The notes under the pieces: model-generated
Database searches by the model: none
What the model saw: only the letters and a program-made list of their open reading frames with translations
Told to the model about the DNA's origin: nothing
Source: Bombardia bombarda
Taxonomy: Eukaryota; Ascomycota; Sordariomycetes; Sordariales; Lasiosphaeriaceae
Assembly (NCBI GenBank): GCA_030512295.1
Contig: JAULSR010000008.1
Span: 1,285,053-1,349,052 of the forward strand
DNA length: 64,000 bases
Reading direction: 5' to 3'
Part shown: one piece after another, positions 25,873-40,220 of the stretch
How positions within the stretch are numbered: position 1 is the first letter of the stretch
How the letters are laid out: the number at the start of each line of letters is the position of its first letter
Made by a program: the position numbers and the translations under genes

Positions 25873-28800
25873 TGTTAGAATAATAAGGTTATTCGTACGA
25901 GTTACTATAGTAACTATAGAAAACGGGTTGGTTGGGGGTTGTTGTTGTTGTATTGATCTGCTCGTCTATATAAAAGGATCACGAACTACGGGGACAGGAA
26001 ATGGGTAGTGTTTGGAGGGGTTCCTGGGACACGTGACTAATCTCCACTATTTTGCATCCTATCGACTAATCATAGCCGTTATAGCCTAACGGCTGTATGC
26101 CTTTAATTAATCGTAAATCCGACACTAGTAATCTTTTATTTTTTCTAACGATTAATTTCTTTCTTTATTGAGGGCTTTGTTACTTGTTGTCCTTCTTATT
26201 CCGCTTTACGGAAGCCTGAATTCCTACCTTTAACGTGTTGTTATCAATGAGGGCCTATAGGGACTGGTTGGGTGTTGACTTTGTTATTGCGTCGGCCGGG
26301 TTATCGTTGCCGTTAATTTAACGGACTTTAAAGATTTCCTGCTTCTTGTATGCCTGCCTTATACTTATAATATTTATTATAAGCCGCTTTTCTTTCGTAG
26401 TGCCCAGCTTCACTAAACATTCGTATAGAGAGAAAGAGTCGGTATAGACGATTATAAGGATGCTTAGGATATTTAGTTTAATTAAGATTATATTAATCGT
26501 TATATTAAAGGAAATGCTTACATTAATGCCGTTAGCTATCGCGTAGATCTTTAAAATTAGTACGCTTTTTATAATCCGTTTATATTTGGTTAATAACTAA
26601 TGGATTATATTTCTTATCATCGTAAAGCTTCCTTCGTCCGTCTTTTCGTTTGTTAGGAAGATTACGTATCTAATTTATAAGCTTAGGTCTTTATTATTAG
26701 CGAATAAAGCGTCTATATAAACGAATAATCTAACCGTACGTAGGTCGAGGGGGATGTAGTTGATATTTCGGTCGATATGCTCTATTTGCTACTTAATTCG
26801 CTTATTTATCCTAGCAACGTCTTCTTTTATAAGTTCTTTATACTATGCTGCCGCCGATAGGTCGAATGCGGCCTTAGGTTAATAGATCGATGCGATATAC
26901 GCGCCGCGTGCTTGTTATTCGACGTATTTTTGGACATTGGTTACGATTTTAAGCTTCTTACTTTGCTTCTTTTGCTATAGGGCTAGTATATCATCCTCTC
27001 GGAAGGTTAGAATATATCCGTTAAACGTAAGCGGGTTAGTCGGAGTTAGCTTTTATTTTAATTTAGTTATAAATTTAACTTTTTTAATTATTTCCTTTTC
27101 TAAGGCTTCGAAATTTAGATCGCTAAGGCCGATCGTATCGTTAGTTTATATATTAACGACTATAAAATACTTTAAATCGTTTAATATAATTAATAAATAT
27201 AAATCGTAAATTAATATAATTATATTTAATCGGTTTTAATAATGCTTAAAGTAAGTTACCTACTAATATATACCTGCTTTAGCTATATTATATAATAGTT
27301 TAATTACCTTTATGATTGTCCTTTCCGGATAGTTATAGCGAATTTATTTAAGAAGGTAAATTAAAATCGTATATTAAAGTACCGTTATAAACTATATATA
27401 TACTTACGTAATATCTCGGATTTATAGCATTATTCCCTACCGGATTAAAGAGGGTGCTAAAGCAATTAAAATCCGTTAGCTCGCTCGTTAGATTATAAAA
27501 CTTTACGTTAATACCAGTTTTTTACTTTAATCGTTATAGTTTTATATTATAAACCGGGATTTTTCGTACGGGGAGTCCGTTTCTTTACTTTTAACCTCTC
27601 GTACCATACGCAACTTAAAGATACGTATATCCTTATACTTCTCTAAGTTATACCTTTAAAATATAAAAATACCTCGTCCAATAAAAGCTTCGACTTCCTT
27701 TTAATTAAAAAGGAAAAAAGGTTCGTTAATTATTAGAATCTTCTTTTCTTAGCGGAGTCGGACTATTAAGTTATAATCCTTAATCTTTTTCGTTATTAAA
27801 TAAGTTATTATAAAATCTATACCTTTAATTATTATTATATTTATATTAAGGTGTAAGAGAAGGCAGGTACGCCTGATCAAGGTGGTCACAATAAAGACAA
27901 CTAGGCAAGCGAGCAATAAAGGTAATTAGGAAGGCGAGCAATGACTGGTATTGGCGTAAGACTTCAACCTGGCCCTCGCAACGGAAGGTGGGCGAGGGCC
28001 GCTGCTTATATACACAGTTGGTAGGATAACTGGCATGTGCTTGGGGATGCTTTGGCATGTGCTTGGGGATGTCCGATGTCCTTACATAAGGTTCGGCTTC
28101 GTTTTATTTTTTAATTTAAAGGGACGTTTTTACCGCTTTAATATTTGGATTTCTTTTTGTAAGGGAGTTTATTTATTATCGCGGTCGTCGTTATTACAAG
28201 GTCTTTTAGTCTTATCCCAAATCGAGGTAATAGTTAAATTATTACGGTAGTATAATTTAATTATTATAATACGGAAGTTAATAAATTTACTGTTAATTTT
28301 AATTATATAAGTTTTTTTATCGTATACAAATAATATATATAAGCCGGTTTATTTATAAGTTTTTCGTTATATTTTTATTTCGTTTTAAAGAGGGAGGTTA
28401 AATATTTTTAAATTATTCGGGCCGTTATAAGTATTTAAGGCTTCGGATATTTATTTTTTTGTTTTAAAAGTGTATATTTTTATTATTATTTTTTATATTA
28501 TTTTCGTACGTATTTTAATAAAAAAAGATTGGGGCGATAAATTAATTATTTGAAAATACATTTCGAAAATAAAGAATATAAGTATTAAATTATTTAAGTT
28601 TATAATATTATTAATTATTTTAATAGTTATTTAAAAAGTTTAATTTATTATAATATTAACGCTTTATAAATTTGTTGTAATAATTTTATATATTCGTTTA
28701 AATAGTTTATAATACCGTTTTAATTTATTAATAAAATTATAAACTTTAACGGGAATTTTTTTGATTTTAATCGATATATTACGGGCGTTATTAACGAATT

Positions 28801-31800
28801 TTTTTACTATAAAGTTAATTTTTATATCGGTAATAATAATATTAAATAGTTTAATATATATATCGATTTATATAGCTTAAATTATATTTTATATTATTTT
28901 TATTATTATTTTTTAAAAGAATTATATAATTTAAAAAAAAAAAATTTCGTTAATAATATAAATAATTAACCTTTTATTAATATATATAATATTTATTATT
29001 ATTCGATAATTAAAATTAATTTTATTATAGAAAATAAATTTAAATTTACTAGAGTTATTACTTTATATTTAATATTAATAATAAAACTTATTAATCTTTT
29101 TAATAATATTATAATCCAAATTATTATAATTTACTTATATAAATACCTTATATAAACGTTTTATTACCGAATAACCGAATTATCGATATAATTAACGTAA
29201 TTCCGTTTCTATTAAATAGTATTATACGATAATCTTTTTTATATTGTTTAATAAAAACTAAAAATAGCTTTATTTTTATACGATTAGATAACTTTTATTT
29301 CGATAAATTAAAATATTAAGGATATTATTAAAATAAATATTATATTTATTTATATTCGAAAGGTAAAATAAAAACGGAATATTCACTAAAATGATTTAAA
29401 AGTTAATAATTTTAAAGGGAGTTTCTACGGCTACGGTTTTAAAAAATATACTTTTTAAATTATCTTTAAACTATACGCGATATTATTTAGCCGTTAAAGT
29501 GTTAATTTTAATATTAAAAACCTTCTTTTAAAATGTTTTAATTTAGTTTTCGCTAGTTATTAATATACTTACTATACTTATATTAAATATAATGCCTTAG
29601 AAAACGGGTCGGTTATTGTTATTGTATATATTATCGTTTAGTTATTAAGAAAATTAATTATCTTTTCGTTGTTAACCGGGCCGTATATTATTAAAAAGCT
29701 TTTAAACTCCGGTTTAAGTATTATTCTTATAGTTAATTAAGTTTCGAAATTAGTTTTAATTTCGGCTTTGCTTTCGCTAGTATCGATATTTTCGAAATTT
29801 ATTAAAAATTAAATGAAATCGGTTTTTTTTTTACTTATTTTTTATATATATTTTTGTTATTAATTATATTTTAGTCGGCGTTTAAAAATCGGATGCTTTA
29901 TAAATTAATAGCTTTGTTTTCCGTATATAAAACATTTTTTACTACCTTTAATTAACTTACGTAATCCGCTATTTTAAAGGTTCGTTTAATAACCTTTTTT
30001 AATAGTAAACTATCCGCTTTTATATTATTAATTAATTTAATATTAATTAACGTTTTTTAGTTTTTAATCGGTAAAATATTATTATTAACGGGTAGTTTTT
30101 TTAAAACGTATATAAATATTTATAATATTTTTTAATTTAAAGGTAATACTTTTAAAATTAAAAATTAACTTTATTATTATTAGTTTATATACGTTTATTT
30201 TTTAATATATATTAAATAATTATTCTGTAAAGTTTTAATCTCCTTTATAATTGCTTAATATTAATAATCTTTTATAAATCTTTTATAGCTTATTTATAAA
30301 AATTTCGAAATATTATAATAAATCTTTATCGAAATTCGTTTAAATAATTTTAAAAAAGGTTGTCGATCGTTATTCCTAAATATATATTTGGCGGTTTTCG
30401 ACGGTATAAAAGAATTCTCTAGTACAGTTAATCATTTCGTTAAAATTAAGGTTTTTTTTTATTAGACGGTCGAAATAAAATTATTTAGCTTTATTTTTTA
30501 ATATAATCGAATATATTTTATAATATAAGTGGGGTAAAATGTCGGCTTTCCCGTAAAAATCTTTAAAAATTTAAACTTTAAAGTCCAAAATATTATAAAG
30601 TCCGCCTCCGAATTTTTTATTATTATTGTTATATATTTTAATAAGGTTTATTAATATTTACGGTGTTATATTAATTAAATATTCGAATATATCGAAAGGT
30701 TCGTTTTCGGTAATAATCGTACTTAATTAGGTTTTAATAGTATTATTCGGAATAGAAACGACAGGGTTATTTTTCTTTAATAAAATAAAAATAACGGTAT
30801 TATTTTTAATAATACTTTTAAACTTGGAAAAATACGGGTTGCAATATAACTGAAACTTATTTTCTTTACATTTATAATACCGTTCAGTTTCTTTATCGAG
30901 CTACTCGGGTGCTTCCTCCTTTTGAACTATCGTAACGAGTTGTTATAATATTATTTCTCTTTTGTCGAAATAAATGCCGTAATTATTAAAGAAATATTTA
31001 AAGCTAGTACGGAAAGTCTTATCGAGGGTTTTAAAGTGGTCTTTTATCTAATCGATAAAATCGGATTAGAAAGCATCAAATAGGACGTCGTTTCGTAGTT
31101 CCTCGTTATCGTAAATCTCGAAGTAATCAACCAGGTAAATATTAAGTCTCTTTGTTATAGTTTAGTCTTCGTTTATCGGGTCGAAGTCTTTACTTTTTTA
31201 AGTTAAGTCGGTAATATTAATAATATAATTGTTTGTACGTAAGGTCGCTATTATAATTGTTTTTATCGAAGGATATAAATAATTAAATAGGGTTAAAGCC
31301 TTTTTTTCTAACTATTAAATCCTTCGCGAGGTTAGTGCGGAGGGTTATGGTCGCCTCCGTCGTGCGTGGTGGACGTAGATAACTAAATAAAGCGTAAGGT
31401 TTTTCTTTCGGCTATCTTTAAAGTCTTCGTTTCGGTTTTTCCGTGCGTTAAAGAATCTCTTTCGCGTTTATAGTTTTACGTTAATTAAGCTTTCTATATG
31501 TTTAATACCTTCTCGAATATAATCTTTTATACCGCTTCCTGTCTAGCAATCGTGGGAACTACGATTATTGCCGTTATCGGAATCCTTGCTGTTCTACGGT
31601 TGGCCTGGTCGGTCAACCACTGATTAGTGTTGGAATAATAAAGTTATTCGTACGAGTTACTATAGTAACTATAGAAAACGGGTTAATTAAGGGTTATTAT
31701 TATTATATTGATCTGCTTGTTTATGTAAAAAGATTACGAACTACGGGGATAGGAAGTGGGTGGTGTTTGGAGGGGTTCCTAGGACACGTGACCAATCCCT

Positions 31801-31879
31801 ACTGTTTTGCATCCTGTCGACCAATTACAGCCGTCATAGCCTGACGGCTGTATGCCTCTGATTGATCGTAAATCCGACA
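25873..31879 (-). mobile_element. Full-length Ty1/Copia retrotransposon, copy B (RIP-mutated), nested in Gypsy-1
   Basis: LTRs 25873-26124 and 31628-31879 (252 bp each, TGTTAGAAT...ATCCGACA) are flanked by TTAAA on both sides (25868-25872, 31880-31884). It is the same family as copy A, in the opposite direction. On the minus strand the domains run gag 31560-29800, protease about 29560-29400, integrase 28950-28090, reverse transcriptase 27700-27000, RNase H 26900-26190. As in copy A the ends are far less mutated than the middle. It carries a solo chromodomain-Gypsy LTR at 27852-28086 that copy A lacks. Confidence 0.93.
27852..28086 (-). repeat. Solo LTR of the chromodomain Gypsy family inside Copia B
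   Basis: Begins TGTAAGAGAAGGC and ends GTCCTTACA, with perfect TAAGG duplications (27847-27851, 28087-28091). Copia A has the empty site (CTTAATAT near 8300). It is 235 bp with two 25-bp units and the 7-bp insertion also found in the LTRs of 15084-20783. Almost unmutated. Confidence 0.93.
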
Positions 31880-34800
31880 TTAAAAAATATTAGAATTGTT
31901 TTTTTATAATAAATAAAAGCTAATCGATTATAATTTTAACTTTTTTTTTTTTATTTTAATATTTTTTAAAATAATAATAATATTTAAGTATTTAATATAT
32001 ATAATATAAAATTTATATTTATTAATATCGATTTATAAGCTTGCTTTTAAAAGTTATTTTAATATTATTTATATATATTAAATATGCTTTTTTTCGAAAT
32101 TAAAATAAATTAAAATATTATTTAAATATATAATTATATAATTATTAAATACTTTATATAACGTATTATTAATATAATATTAAAATATAATCGGTATTTT
32201 TTAAAAGCTAAAAAAAATTATTAATAATTCGTATAAATTAAAACGGGTAATAAAAGTTATTAATTATTTATAATTTTATTAAATATTATTATAATATTTA
32301 ATTTAATAAAAATTTTAATTTTATAAATTATATTTAAAGTTTTATATATTAATAAAAAAGGGTATTTATTTTTTAAAAAAATATTATTAACGCTTTAATA
32401 GTTTTAATAAATATGGATTTTTCTTTTTAGTTTTTTAATTAAAAGTAAAAATATTACAATTTTTATTAAAAAAAATCGAATAAACCTTTTTATTAAATTA
32501 TTATTTAATTAATATTTAACGACTTTTAATTTTATTAATAATATAAATTTAATTTAAATATATAAGAGTTTATTTCCCGAAATAAGTTTTATTTTATAAT
32601 TATAAAATTAATAAAGCAATAAAACGTTTGTTTTTTAAAGAATAAATATATTTAAAAAGTTATAATATTATTTAAAGATTTTTTTTTTAAACTTTTTTTT
32701 AAATATATATTTTTTATTTAATTTAACGAAAAACTATTTAACATCTTTTTTTATAATCTTCTTTAACGAAATAACGTTATTAAAATAATAATTAATAAAA
32801 TTATAATATTATTTAAAAATAAAAATTTATAATATTCCGGGTTCCTTTTTTTTATATTATTTAATATATTAATTTTTCGGGTAGTTTTAATATAAAAATT
32901 AAATCTTTAATTTATATAACTTCTTAAGTTCCGTTATAATAAATATATTAATTTATACTTTTTTTATTTTATTATAAAAAAGAAGTTTTATATATTAAAT
33001 AATTTAATATTTTAATTATTTATTAGGTTTAAATTAATTATTATAAGTTTATTTTAAATAAAATATCGAAAAGCTATTAAAAGTTTTTTTTTACGCTAGC
33101 GATTATTTTAACCGGTAAAGGTGTTTTCTTTCCTTTTTAAATAGTTTTTTCGCTTTATAAAGTTTGATAAATTATTTTAATTTTCCTTTATTAAAAATTT
33201 CTTTTACTATTATTTAATAAAATGTTTTTTTTTATTTATTAATTATTAATATTATTTATATTATTATTATTAAACGGTAGCTCCCGCTTTAATAACTTTT
33301 TTAAAACGTAAGGAAGTTTTAAAAGTAATAATAATTATTATATTTATCGACGAAAATTAAAAACTTTTCGTTTTATATTATATAAAATCGTATAATTCTA
33401 ATTATAAAAAACTAAAGATTAAAGGGTGATTTTTATTTAAATCGGTAATTAATATTTATATATATTCTTTATAATAGTTAATTTTAAATATAAACTTTAT
33501 ATAATTTATAAGCTAAGCTTTTTTTATTCCGTTTATTAGTTTTAATAGTTTCGGTTTTATAAATTTATATAAAATAATTATAAATCGTATATTAAAATAA
33601 TATTTATAAATACTTTTCCGCCGTATCCTAAGTTTATTAAAGCTAGGATTTTAATTTTATATTATTATAATATTAAATAAAAAAAAATAAAATTAAATTA
33701 CGATATTATTTTATTATATTATATAAAACTAGTTCTTTTTTTTCTTTTATTATACTAATTTATAACTTTTATTAACGATTTAAAACGAAAGTAATAAATT
33801 TCTTTAATTATTAATCTTTTTTATAATAAAGCTTTATTATTAACGTTATTATTATTATTATTAGCCCGGGTAAAAGGATGCCTCGGGGTTATTAATAGCC
33901 GTTCGTATAATATATCCTCCGCTTTAACTTTAATAATTATTATTTTAATTTTAATAATATTAATTATTATTATAAAATCCGTTATTTTAATAATTATTAC
34001 TTTCCGAATATCTTTTATAATTACCGTTTTAATAATAATTACGGTTATTATTATTATTATAGTTTTTTCATTTTTTTTAATTTTATTAGTTTTAGTTTTA
34101 GTTTTTATTACCGTTGTTAAATTAATTAATATTTTAACTAATATTTTAATTAAAATTATTTTATCGGTCGAAACGTTTTTTTCCGGTAACTTAAAGCTTA
34201 TTAATTGTTTTATTTTTATAATTAAATTAAATATAATCAATATAAACGTATTAAATATATATATTATTATAATAACGGAAATTATATTTTTAAATAAATA
34301 TTATAAATTTTTTATTATTATAATTAATTATATTAAGGTTTATTAACTCGCTCGTTTTTAAGTTTATAATAATTAAAAATAAAAACTTTTAATAATTATT
34401 AATTATTTAAATTTTATTAATTTCGTTAATAATTTTTAGTTTTTTTTATTAATTATTAAACTAGCGAAATAATTATATTATTTTTATAATTTTTATTATC
34501 CGAAAGATTAAAATTATAATTTAAAAACTTATATATTTTTATTAAAACTTTTTATATAAAATAAATAACTTTATTAAACGGGTTTATATTTATAATATTA
34601 ATTAAAATATTGAATTTTTAAAAAAAAATAACGAATTTAAAAAATTCATTTAATTAAATAAATTTACCGAATTTTATTTATATTTTTATAATTATATTAA
34701 CGTTTATAAAGTAGTCGGTAAATATTTTAAAGAAAATTATTACCGTTTTTTATTATTAAAAAATTAAAAAATATTCGTTAATTTTAATACCGGTTATCTT

Positions 34801-36203
34801 TTTATAAATATTAATTATTATTTTATTTTTTAAATAAACGTTTATAAAAATAAGTTTAATATATTTATTAAAAAATAATATAAATTAAAAGTAAAATAAT
34901 CTAAAATTTTATTTTTTTAATTTTCGAAAACGAATTAATTTTTTATAACGTTTTTATTTTTTCCTATAAAAGCTTTAAATCTTGAAGGTAAACGTTATTA
35001 AAGGGGTTAAAAGATTAAGATATTAAAAACGGGAGTTTTTTTATTACGAAAATTATTAATTTCAGTAATTATTTCGTTACGTTTAGTTTAAATTTAACTA
35101 ATTTAAATTTAAATATCGTTAATTTAAATTATAAAATTCTTTAAATTCTTTTAATAAATATTATTCTTAATTATAATCCTTTAATAAATAATTTATAATT
35201 TATTATTTTTTTAATAAAATTAATAACGTTAATTTATTATAAGTTCTTTTTTAAGCTTATTAATTTATAAAAAGTATTTATTTTTTTAATTAATAAAAGT
35301 ATTTTTTTAATCGATAATAACTTTTATAACGATATTAATTTAAATAAAGATACTTTAAAAGGCTTTAAAGTTTATATTATTTCCGTTTTTTTTAATTAAT
35401 TCGATAATTTTTATAATAAATTTAAAAAAGAATTAATTAATAAATAAATAATTTATATTATTATTTATATTACCTAAAGTTTAAGCAAAATAAAAAAGGC
35501 TAAATTTTTCGAGGTATTTCGTAAGAGTTGTTTTCTAGGTTACCTAAGAGGGGGGTCCGTGGCCGGGGGCTTATAAGCAAAATAAAAGTAATTATAATAA
35601 GTTAATTTAGTTTAATTAATATAAATATAAGTATTAAAATGCTTATTTTATTAAAAGGTTAATTATAATTATTAATTTAAATTATAATTATAGTCTTAAA
35701 AATACTAATAATATTTAATTAAATGCTTTAATTAATTAGGAATTTTTTAGTAGTAAGTGGGTCGTTCTAATTACTAGGTCTAAAGATACGGCACGCTAGT
35801 AAAGCGCTCGAACCGGTCTTTTGGGAAAGCTTTAATATGCTACGTTATATATAAACACTTTGCGACCGTTCGGTCGGTAAAAATATAAAAGGAATCTTAT
35901 AATAACGCAAGGAAAAAGCTTTCTAATAATCTCGGAAAGATTATAGGAAAACAATTGCATATAATATAGTTAAAGTACAACCAATTATAACAGGCTAAAC
36001 CTTAGGTGCACTTTATAATAATTATAGTTATACGCCGGAACTAACTATCCATATACTTAAGCTAGGGTTTTATCCTTAGGAAAGCTAACTAAGGTGCTAA
36101 CTAAGATGCTGACTAAGGGGCTGTCACGTGCTAGTGCCTTAGCGCCAAGGCGCTAGTACCCCACGAGCTATTCCACGCCTAGGAGCGGGCTAGGCCCGTG
36201 ACA

Positions 36204-39200
36204 GCTATTTTATTAATAATAATTATCGACGTTAATATAAAGGTATAAATTAATTATATAAATTATTAGTTTTATTAAATATATTATATCTTTATTTTTT
36301 TAAAAGCTAAAGGTTTTAATTTATTTAAATTTATTAATTTTAATAATAATCGGATAAAAAACTATAGTATTTTTTACTTTATTTTTTAATTTATAAATTT
36401 ATATAAAAACGTTTGTTTTATTTCTTAGTTTTTTTACGGGATTAAACGGTCGAAAAAATCCTTATTAATACTATAAAGAAACTTAAGTATAAGGTTTAAA
36501 GGTATAATTTTTTATATTATTTTTAATATTTTTAAATAAAGCCGTTATTTAAAAATCTTACTAAAAAAATTCGCTTAAAACGTTTTTAATAACGCTTCCG
36601 TTTTTACCGTTATAATTTTTAACGTTATTATTAAACTTAAAAAAAGCTATATCGATATATTTAACGGCTTAAAACTAAAGCTAGGCTTAGTACCTTTACC
36701 CTTAAAATTCGCCCACCGTATAGCCGTTTTTTTAAAATAAGTAGCTCGAGAATTTAATACCTTTAAAAAAGTTAAATATTATATTAATTTAATAAAAGGA
36801 TTTATATTATTATAAGGCTATATTTACCTACTTAATTAAACTTAATTTAATAAATTAGCCTTTTATATTTAAGAAAACTTTGCTAACGGTTAGATTATAA
36901 AAAGTAATAGCTTTACCGGTATTTTTATTATTTTCGTTTTTAAAAAAAATAAAATTATTATTAAAAACCAATACCTATTATTATTAATCAATAACTTTAT
37001 AAACCGCTTTATTAATATTTAGTTTTTTATTAAATTTAATTTAAAAAATGCTTATTATTAAATTAAAATTTATAAGGTCAATTAATAAAAAACCGCTTTT
37101 AAAACTTATTATAAATAGTTTAAATATATTATTATACCGTTCGAATTAATTAATATGCCGCTATTTTTTAAACTTATATTAATAAAGCTTTAATTAATTT
37201 AATAAATATATTTTATATCGTTTCTTTTAATAATATCTTTATTTATTCCGTTATTTATAAAAATATATTTATTATATTTTAAAAATCTTCGACCGTTTTA
37301 AACGGGCCTAGCTTTTTATTAATTATTAAAATATTTTAATAAACCTAAAGCAAATTAAAACTATTTAAAAATAGCTTATACCTTAATTAATTAAAAAGAT
37401 ATAAATCTTTTTCGAATTTGTTAATTTTTACCGTTAATTTATTTAAAAATATTTTAAAATTACCGCTTTTATTATTACTTTATTAAAAGAAGTAATGAAC
37501 TTTTTCCGTTAACTGCTAAAGGTTAATACCGTTTTCGAGCAATTTAAATTGGTTTTTAACTAAGCTAATTTTTTAATTTATTAAAAGTTAAACCATTAAA
37601 CCTAAATTAAAACGGACGTTAATAATTAAACGATTTTAAAGATTCTTTTATAATTAATTAATTTATAATAACGTTTGATAGCTTATTAATTAAAAAATTT
37701 ACTAACATTAAATTTTGGTAAATTATTAGCTAAAAAAAGCTTATCGCTATTATTGAATCTTTTAAATATTAAAGCTATTATTTAGGCGGTACCGACTAAA
37801 AGTTTCTAGTTTTAATTGATTATAAAGTATTTAAAAAGGTAATCGTAGCCCCGGCTCGAGATTTTAAAGGCTACCTAGTTAAATAAATATACCGTTTATC
37901 CTTTTTTAACTTTGATATTAAATACTAGTTTAAAGTTATTAACCCCGCCGACTTTTTTTTAAAAGACCCAATTATATAATAAAAAAAAATATTTATAATA
38001 ATATATTATTTATTTTAATAAAAAAACTATAATTAATAACGGAATTATTAATAATTATAAAAATAATTATAATTTAAATTAAAATAAAAATATAAAAAAA
38101 ATCGTACTTCCGGAAATACCGCTAAACGGTTAAACGAATTAAATAAACTTTTTAATATCTTTAAATTAAAAATATAATTAAAGTTTCGGCTATAACGCGC
38201 TTTACTTTCGAAGCTGCCGGACGTATTATATTTAATAAAACGGAGCCTCGAGAAAGGAGTTATTAATAGGACGGATATACCTTAATAGAGGGGTTAAGAC
38301 GTTATATTAAAAGAATTAATATAAATTCGTTAAAATAAACGATCTTACCGAGGCGGTTAGAATAAAGAGTCGAGGGGTAATTATAATAAAAAGCTTAAAA
38401 TGTTAATTTATTAATTCTTTATATAATTATAATAAAAGTTTACGTTAATAAAGTAGTTAAAAAATAAAATCCTAAGTATAGGTTTTATAAGTTAATTATT
38501 ACCCTTTAAAAAAAAGATTTCGAATATAAAAATTATATTAAAAAAGTGCTTAAAGGTTAAAAATACGCGAATATTAAAGCTTAAGGTAAATTAAATTAAA
38601 GTAAATTAAAAAATAATAACGTTAATAATAAAAAAGCTTTTTATTATAAAAATAAATTAATAATTTTTACCGCGTTTATAATATATAAAAAGCTTGTATG
38701 CTTATATTATAATAACTTTAAAGCCGGGTATTTTAAAAGCTATAAAATAATAAATTTATTAAAACGAAAATTCTATTAAAAGAATTTAAATATAAAAATA
38801 TAAGTTTATATAAAATAATATTAAATATATTTAAATAACTAATAATTTTATTATAAATTATATAATAAATTTAATTTATTACTGTTATTTATTTAATTTT
38901 TAAAAAAAACTAGTTTAAATTTTATTATTAAACTATTATTTTATTAATATAAAAACCATATTGTAAATACTATCTTTATAATAATAAATTAGTTTATAAA
39001 AATTATATTTTTCGTTTTAATTATTATTATTATTATAATAACCAAATTAACTTAATTATTTTATAAATATATAAAATACCAATTTAATACGTTAATAAAT
39101 ATAATTTCTAACTAAAATTCTTTATTAATTAATAAATTTTAAATAAAACTTTTTAAAGCCTATTAAATTAAATAAAAACTTTTTATAATTTATTACCTAC

Positions 39201-40017
39201 AAATTAATAACTAATTAAAACGAACGTATTAAAATTTATAGCATTATTTAAAATACTTTATCGATAAAAAAGCCTAATAAACGTTACTATTTTTTAAAAC
39301 CGAATTTACGTATAACAATAACGTATATATAACTATCAGTATAAGCCCGTTTGAGGCGTTATATAACTACTACCTTCAAATAATAAATTACATACCTTCG
39401 GTATAATTAAAAATATAAAAGGTTTATAAACGGCTAAACAAATTAACTTATTTAAAGGAAAAAATATATTATTATTAATAAAAGGCTATAAATTTATAAA
39501 AAAAGTATTATAATATATAGCATTAATAAATTAAATTTAAAATAAAAAAAACAATTAAACTTTTTATATAAAACTTCCACTTTAAAACCAGAAGGAAACT
39601 AATATTAAGATTTATTCCGATTAAAGTTATTAAAAAGATTAACATATAAGCATATAAGATCCGGCTACCGGCTAAATATATCCGACTTTATAATATTTTC
39701 CCTATCTTTTTATTAAAAAAGTAATTAATAGCCGAAAGATAGAAAGTGCTATTATTATTAAAGCTGATTAAAGGAAAAAAAAAGTAGAAAATAAAAAATA
39801 TTATAAAGTATAAAGATAAAGGAAAGTAAAGAAAGTTCCTAGTCAAATAAGCAAAATAGCCCGCTAAATATAATACTTAGGAACCTAGGGAATATTTAGC
39901 TAACGCATAAAAGGTGCTTTAAAGATACGAGAAGAAAGCAAAACAAAGGCATAGGAAGTGGAACGATTAGAAGAGGCGGGAATCGACGAAGACGTCGACC
40001 TACAGGGGGGGGATAAT
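36204..40017 (+). mobile_element. Chromodomain Gypsy element, pol to polypurine tract (continuation of 21529-23194)
   Basis: Starts with the GCTAT duplication and continues the protease region (36210-36450), reverse transcriptase (about 36900-37330), RNase H (37400-37900), and integrase (38100-39500) including a complete but stop-ridden core with NIISNxNSLLINKF (39096-39138, first acidic region) and LQINNxLKRT (near 39200-39230, where the family has TDGQTERT; x marks a stop). A chromodomain relic lies at about 39793-39960 and the polypurine tract at 40003-40013. This is the best preserved integrase core of the family in the window. Confidence 0.87.
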
Positions 40018-40220
40018 TATAAAAACATCCCTAAGCACATGCTAAAGCATCCCCAAACATATGCCAGTTATCCCACCAACTATGTATATAAATAGCGGCC
40101 CTCGCCCACCTTCCTTTACGAGGGCCAGGTTGAAGTCTTACGCTAATACCAGTCATTGCTCGCCTTCCTAGTTATCTTTATTATGACCACCTTGATCAGG
40201 CGTACCTGCCTTCTCTTATA
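40018..40220 (+). repeat. 3' LTR of chromodomain Gypsy element (203-bp form)
   Basis: Begins TATAAAAACATCC and ends TTCTCTTATA; one 25-bp unit. It pairs in length and sequence with 1376-1578 rather than with the 244-bp LTR at 21529. The internal region upstream, however, continues the copy that starts at 21529, so the 3' end may be a recombinant of two copies. Confidence 0.82.

Larger units (their letters stand above)
23195..36203 (-). mobile_element. Ty3/Gypsy element 'Gypsy-1' with 218-bp LTRs, interrupted by Copia B
   Basis: LTRs 23195-23412 and 35986-36203 (TGTGACGGGC...GCCCGTGACA) are flanked by the duplication GCTAT (23190-23194, 36204-36208). The minus strand is coding: a gag-like basic frame near 34240-33821, then a retropepsin-like block near 33650-33560 (ALINLGYGGKVFI, where family members have DSG). 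A polypurine-like tract (complement of TTACCCCCTG, 23413-23422) abuts the LTR that is 3' in this orientation. Pol would run from about 33300 down to 23450, split by Copia B (25873-31879). Without Copia B the element is about 7.0 kb, a normal Gypsy length. Internal regions are extremely AT-rich; the LTRs much less so. Confidence 0.87.

Noticed and set aside
33821..34240. 139-codon minus-strand open frame, longest in the AT-rich block
   Set aside because: Ile/Lys/Asn-rich composition and position mark it as RIP-mutated gag of Gypsy-1, not a separate gene.
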